From Heterotrichella gracilis (taxonomy: Eukaryota > Sar > Xanthophyceae > Tribonematales > Xanthonemataceae): a stretch of DNA of 64,000 nt. The notes under the pieces were generated by a model, which saw only the letters and a program-made list of their open reading frames with translations, was not told where the DNA came from and ran no database searches. The stretch covers positions 62,001 through 126,000 of the forward strand of contig JAULBX010016637.1 of NCBI GenBank assembly GCA_032358255.1, in the 5' to 3' direction. The number at the start of each line of letters is the position of its first letter. Position 1 is the stretch's first letter. A program made the translations under genes and the position numbers. This document shows, in pieces, positions 60,601 through 64,000 of this stretch.

Positions 60601-63310
60601 GTTGCTGCATCCGTTGGGCTGAAAATCCATTGTAAACTGAGGCTCACTGGTCAGGTTGGCTGTTGCGTGAGCAGAGTAAAGATATGCTAGCAACTGTGTG
60701 CATCGCAGGGTGTCAAAGCAACTGTTGTCGCCACCCGGGCCTGCTCCAGTTGGACTGTTGCTGCAACTCGATTCCAAGGTGATGCTCTTCAACTGGCCTG
60801 CACCCTGCAACAGTAATCTCCATGTCGGGCACTTCAGTTTTGTTGCAAGTTACCTGGTCCAGGCATAGAGTAATGCAAGTTAACAGGCATAGTATGTTAC
60901 ATTCAAGATCAGATTTGATCTAGGCTAGTTTGCAGTATTGCCCTATTAGTTGTGCTATGTAACACATAGCGCAAATCACACAGTAACACAGCAAACCAGT
61001 TTAGATCAAATTTGATCTTGGATGTGGCAAACAGCTTGTGACACAATTTGAATAATGCTGTATTACATCTGGTTGCAACTTTCCAAATTGGCAGGTCTGA
61101 AATCGTAGAACAAAACATCCTACACATCTAGACTCCAACCTTACCATCCCACTGAAATCAATTTACACTTCTGGAGGAGCGCTGTGCTTGCCTGCCCACG
61201 ACACCCACGAGGTGCACCCTCCCGTGTTGTTGCAGGCGGTGACATTGCAGGAGACGCTTGGGGCAGCTGCGTACATTATTTGATATTGTAAAACATCCCA
61301 AATTTATGTCAATTTATGTCAATATAATGTCAATATAATACTGACATACATTTTCATTGCTCAAGTCGAGGTTTGGATTTTAGATATTTATGAGTGAGTA
61401 ATTATAACTTGCACATATATCATGGAAATACATGTAATAACACATATAAAAACGGGATCTGTGACAGACGGGGCCAGTCTATTTAGATCTCTGCTGGTCA
61501 ATAGTCCTTGAATGTGTGCATATACCTATCCAATGCACCTGCCAATCCATAGTTCCTTGGTGGAATTAATCATCATATTGGGCATCCAGGCATATAGCTG
61601 CACAAGATTTATCACCTTCATATGTGTTCCAATCTGCCATGCCAAGCAGCTCCAGCTGCCCTGTCTGGTTGGTGTGACTAGGTGGCACAGGGAAGCTGCA
61701 CTGGGTGTCCAGGCAGGGCAGCAGGCCATCATCTCCGAGATAGGTGTATGGAGTGGCAGCGTTGACAACATAGCTGGTGAGGCGCATGCTGCTGAGGGTG
61801 GCGTTGCATTGCTCTGGTTCAGCATCGCATGCGCACCCAATAAGCAGATCTGTGACGTCAGCTGTCCAGTCCTGCAGAAAAAATTCAGAGGTTTTCATTA
61901 CATGTCATGCCGGCAGTGGCTATTGCGGCCGTGCCTGCATCAACAGTACCGCAGCCATCTGATTCAGCTTCTACTCGGCGACGTGGCTGATAAATAGCCC
62001 AAGTGCAGAAGCACCAGCCAAGAATGAAACTGCACAAGGCTTCACCCAAGCTTTGACATAAACAGGGTTGATATTTCTGCCGCCACCTGGTGCAACATAA
62101 AGTGTACACATGCCATGCTTGACATTAGTAACGCTCACCCAGGTTTCCATATGATATCTCACAATAGTATTATATGTCTGGCATGCATTCTTGACCCATG
62201 GCTCAGACATGTGACTGAACACAGGCAAGCCATGCGCACTTACTGTGAGGTTCCCCAGGTCTTGCATGCGGTGGCGTCAGTGGGGAGGACACGTTCCACA
62301 CCACAGTCCAGTTGGAGGACAGGTCGCCAGAGGAGTTCATGGCCTGAATGTTGCACAATGCCTGCAAGCCTGCAAACATGCAAAGTCAGTAGGCAATGAT
62401 AATGGCAGGAGCACCGAGGGCTGCAATTTAGAGTGAACGTATCCTGAAGCAGGTAACAACAGCATTCCCTGTCCTCCTGCTGTGCAATGTCCCAGCAAAT
62501 GCGCATGTGGTCTGCCATCAGCGCATCCCATGCAAATAGGTATATACCTTCAATGTCAGGACAATAGTCCCAGAACAGCGTCGTGGTTGTCGCAGGCTGC
62601 CAGGACTTTGCCTGTCCCTGGCACGTATCCACCTGCACGTTGCACCAGCGCTGGCCGTCGCTGCCAGTGATCACACACTCCCCCGCTGAGCTGCGCATGG
62701 GGACATTGTACAGGCCAGGGTAGATGTATTGGAAAGCTGGCTGGCACTCGCAGCCGAAGGCTCCAACCGTGCTTTCCACCTCAGGGCCTGCAGCAGACCA
62801 TGGGATCGTTGAATTTATGCAGGAGAGGCCTTTGAATAAATTATTACACCCTCACTCTCACCGATGATCATCAGATGGTACAAATAGTGCCAGGATAGGC
62901 CTGCTTGGCGCCGCATGGGCATGAATTGACTGCTGATCTGACAATTTCACAACCTGTTGGAACGCATGTAATTGATGTACATTCATCCTGAATCCTGTTT
63001 GCTGGCTAGGGCTTGCAATAAGAGTCAGCATGGCATGCATGCATGCAGTTCAACCAGGTGTGCAGAAATGAGAATTCGCAATACGTGGACTCACTGGGAA
63101 GGCAGTATTCAAACACGGCGGGTGTTGCAACATTTGACTGGTATGCCAATCCTGTGCAGGTCTCAGCCTGCACTGCGCAGAAGGGCCATGGCCGCTCGCT
63201 GGGGTCGTAGATGCACCCAGCTGCCAGGCGCTGGCTTTGGCCGGGGTAGAACACAGTGGAGTTGTGTAGGGTTTCCTGACACTGACAGCCATTGATGGTG
63301 GGCACAGTAG
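52305..63310 (-). CDS. Receptor-like Ser/Thr kinase with duplicated Cys-rich ectodomain (5' end unresolved; two frame breaks)
   Basis: Nineteen exons can be placed, from 63,095-63,310 down to 52,305-52,440 (stop TGA), giving about 1,515 codons. The first placed exon starts in phase 1, so the start lies further upstream, possibly outside the window. Order: ectodomain unit 1, a lone Cys module, a DM9-like lectin block, ectodomain unit 2, one membrane helix ([20 protein letters not shown]) with a basic stop-transfer, then the kinase. Kinase motifs: [59 protein letters not shown]. Two single-base breaks are seen. One is in the activation segment near 53,467, just before MAPE. The other is an extra base in exon 62,244-62,369. 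A role in sensing extracellular or wall ligands is inferred from architecture. Confidence 0.8.
52815..53090. repeat. Repeated exon edge with TTTAGGG motifs and a 12-bp minisatellite
   Basis: The exon edge GGTCACGGCGGTGCCT (52,817-52,832) recurs as diverged copies at about 52,980 and 53,075, with TTTAGGG tracts between. The phrase GTTTAGGGTTCAGGATGCTG recurs at about 52,865 and 52,946. A GGATTATGGAT-type unit repeats about three times at 53,030-53,062. Confidence 0.75.
54971..55044 (+). repeat. Dispersed repeat, copy 2 (SINE-like candidate)
   Basis: Same family as 7,990-8,063: AAGTGGTACAAGCAATGTCA at the start, TGCCTGGCGCCCGCCGCATG in the middle, TTGACTGCTAATCT at the end. It lies in an intron of the kinase gene. 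Confidence 0.6.
55117..55680 (-). other. Exon with juxtamembrane ectodomain, proline stalk and transmembrane helix
   Basis: 564 nt, phase 0 at both ends. It encodes a Cys-containing module ([19 protein letters not shown]), a proline stalk ([17 protein letters not shown]), one hydrophobic helix of about 22 residues ending in WWY, a basic [12 protein letters not shown], and the linker to the kinase. The upstream half resembles exon 60,516-60,804 of ectodomain unit 1. Confidence 0.85.
56136..56270. repeat. Two-copy tandem repeat, about 78 bp period
   Basis: The phrase GATGTCTTGCA, then TGGTGCCCACTGGCAGCA and ATGATCAC occurs twice in an intron of the receptor kinase gene. Confidence 0.85.
58879..59364 (-). 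other. Lectin-like exon with two DM9-type repeats
   Basis: 486 nt encoding about 162 residues between the two ectodomain units. Two half-repeats share the pattern YxVCxxxY, then G..V..G......C.IG..G.E......(F)xxL: first around [10 protein letters not shown] with [10 protein letters not shown], second around [10 protein letters not shown] with [12 protein letters not shown]9 (DUF3421) domains bind mannose-type sugars in known members. The assignment is from pattern memory and is tentative. Confidence 0.5.
59965..60252 (-). other. Lone Cys-rich exon between unit 1 and the lectin-like block
   Basis: 288 nt, phase 1 at both ends, encoding [19 protein letters not shown] and [15 protein letters not shown]. 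It carries five Cys and several N-x-S/T sites. No counterpart was seen in unit 2, and no family was recognised. Confidence 0.7.
60516..63310 (-). other. Ectodomain unit 1 of the receptor kinase
   Basis: Six exons: 63,095-63,310 ([11 protein letters not shown] and [10 protein letters not shown]); 62,548-62,787 (GCECQPAF to [10 protein letters not shown]); 62,244-62,369 ([20 protein letters not shown]); 61,616-61,871 ([28 protein letters not shown]); 61,169-61,266 ([13 protein letters not shown]); 60,516-60,804. Each exon has a counterpart in unit 2. The WxFC...YC modules are reminiscent of fibronectin type II folds, but I cannot assign them. Confidence 0.75.
62874..62943 (+). repeat. Dispersed repeat, copy 3 (SINE-like candidate)
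   Basis: Same family: GATGGTACAAATAGTGCCAG, then TTGGCGCCGCATG and TTGACTGCTGATCTG. It lies in an intron of the kinase gene. Confidence 0.6.
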
Positions 63311-64000
63311 CTGCAACAACACATGTATTTGAGCTGGGAAGGGTGCCTGGCTTGCATGCTTGCATTTGCCCTAATTAAGAGCTACACGGATGGATTACCC
63401 ACTTCACATGGCCACCACCAGTCATCCTGAGGGCCTCCTTGGCAGCATATATGGTGGCCCCCACTTGGTGGCGAACTACAGGCTAGGATGCACAACTCAG
63501 ACCGCTCATGTTTACTCTGAAGAACGCACAAACAGGCATGCTGCTGAAAACGCGGCAGTGTAGCGCTGCCCACCACCCCACCCACGCACCTGCTGCAGTT
63601 GACAAAGGCCCAAGGACCTGCGACCAGTGGACAACCGAGACTAGTTGAAGCATACGTGGGCTGCTTCAGGACATTAATGCACAAGACATGGCCCTCAAAG
63701 TCTACCCTTGTGGAGCAAGGCCATGTCCCTCTGCTCACAGATAGGAGAGGAAGCATTGCATCCAGCCCATTCCAAGGGGTTTTGGCATTGCATACTGTTG
63801 GGATGGTCGAGTATGTTTCAGGCAAGGCACAAACCACTTATTTCCATCTTGAGCGCACCAGTGTAATGGCAAAGTAGGGTACCCAGCACAGCCCTAATAC
63901 TTGCTTTAGCCTCTTGTGTGTTGGCGCCATCATAGGTTGCTAGGTTGGCATTGGTTGACAGGGAGGGACCTTTCCGCCGTTGTTAAAGAGTTCTCCGATA
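63311..64000. other. Right-edge segment upstream of the receptor kinase exons
   Basis: About 690 bp. A minus-strand frame at 63,600-63,837 has some coding feel (CPLVAGPWAFVNCSR), but its donor is phase 2 while the next exon needs phase 1, so I do not join it. The first exon of the kinase gene is therefore unresolved or outside the window. Confidence 0.4.

Noticed and set aside
61160-61172. In-frame TAA after PPEV in the receptor kinase ectodomain
   Set aside because: The bases GTGTAA directly after GAA make a usable phase 0 donor, and the next exon (60,804) starts in phase 0, so a shifted splice site explains it better than a nonsense codon.
63382-63837. Minus-strand frame as first exon of the receptor kinase
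   Set aside because: Its donor would be phase 2 but the next exon requires phase 1, and there is no clear signal peptide.
1-64000. Bacterial or viral origin, CRISPR array, prokaryotic operons
   Set aside because: Genes are split by GT-AG introns, families are eukaryotic, and no regularly spaced repeat-spacer array is present.
1-64000. tRNA or rRNA genes
   Set aside because: I saw no convincing cloverleaf or rRNA core sequence by eye; a covariance-model scan would be needed to exclude them.

Overview
This window is nuclear DNA from a plant-lineage eukaryote, most likely a chlorophyte green alga. Genes are split by many GT-AG introns. A cytosolic (eS26) and an organellar (uS9) ribosomal protein are both nuclear-encoded. 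One gene encodes a secreted proline/lysine-rich wall-type glycoprotein. Short tracts of the plant-type telomere motif TTTAGGG are scattered through introns and spacers; with moderate GC this favours a trebouxiophyte-like alga over a volvocine one, but that placement is inference.

Left half (1-33.6 kb): two large, head-to-tail, minus-strand genes for a plant-type ubiquitin C-terminal hydrolase-like protein. The right copy is complete (start 33,630, stop 17,202). The left copy (start 15,729) runs off the left edge before its last three expected exons. Exon order and phases match between the copies. Divergence is strongly uneven: the 3' thirds, introns included, are nearly identical, while the middle exons are far apart.

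Middle (34.4-51.1 kb): a plus-strand coiled-coil gene; a plus-strand secreted glycoprotein of 899 residues with repeated C-P-x-G modules and a proline-rich tail; RPS26 (minus); an organellar uS9 (minus); and a six-helix mitochondrial carrier of the folate/FAD/NAD branch (plus). Exon joins could be read at base level for these and all phases add up, except for the unresolved first exon of the coiled-coil gene.

Right (52.3-63.3 kb and probably beyond): a minus-strand receptor-like Ser/Thr kinase. Its ectodomain is an internally duplicated series of cysteine-rich modules with a DM9-like lectin block between the two units, followed by one membrane helix and a TKL/RLK-type kinase domain. Two single-base frame breaks are visible, one in the kinase activation segment and one in an ectodomain exon, so it is either a decaying gene or carries assembly errors.

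The most unusual pattern is structural. At several independent places a tract of TTTAGGG/CCCTAAA repeats sits between two direct copies of the neighbouring sequence, often an exon edge, as if telomeric DNA had been inserted at staggered breaks with duplication of the flanks.
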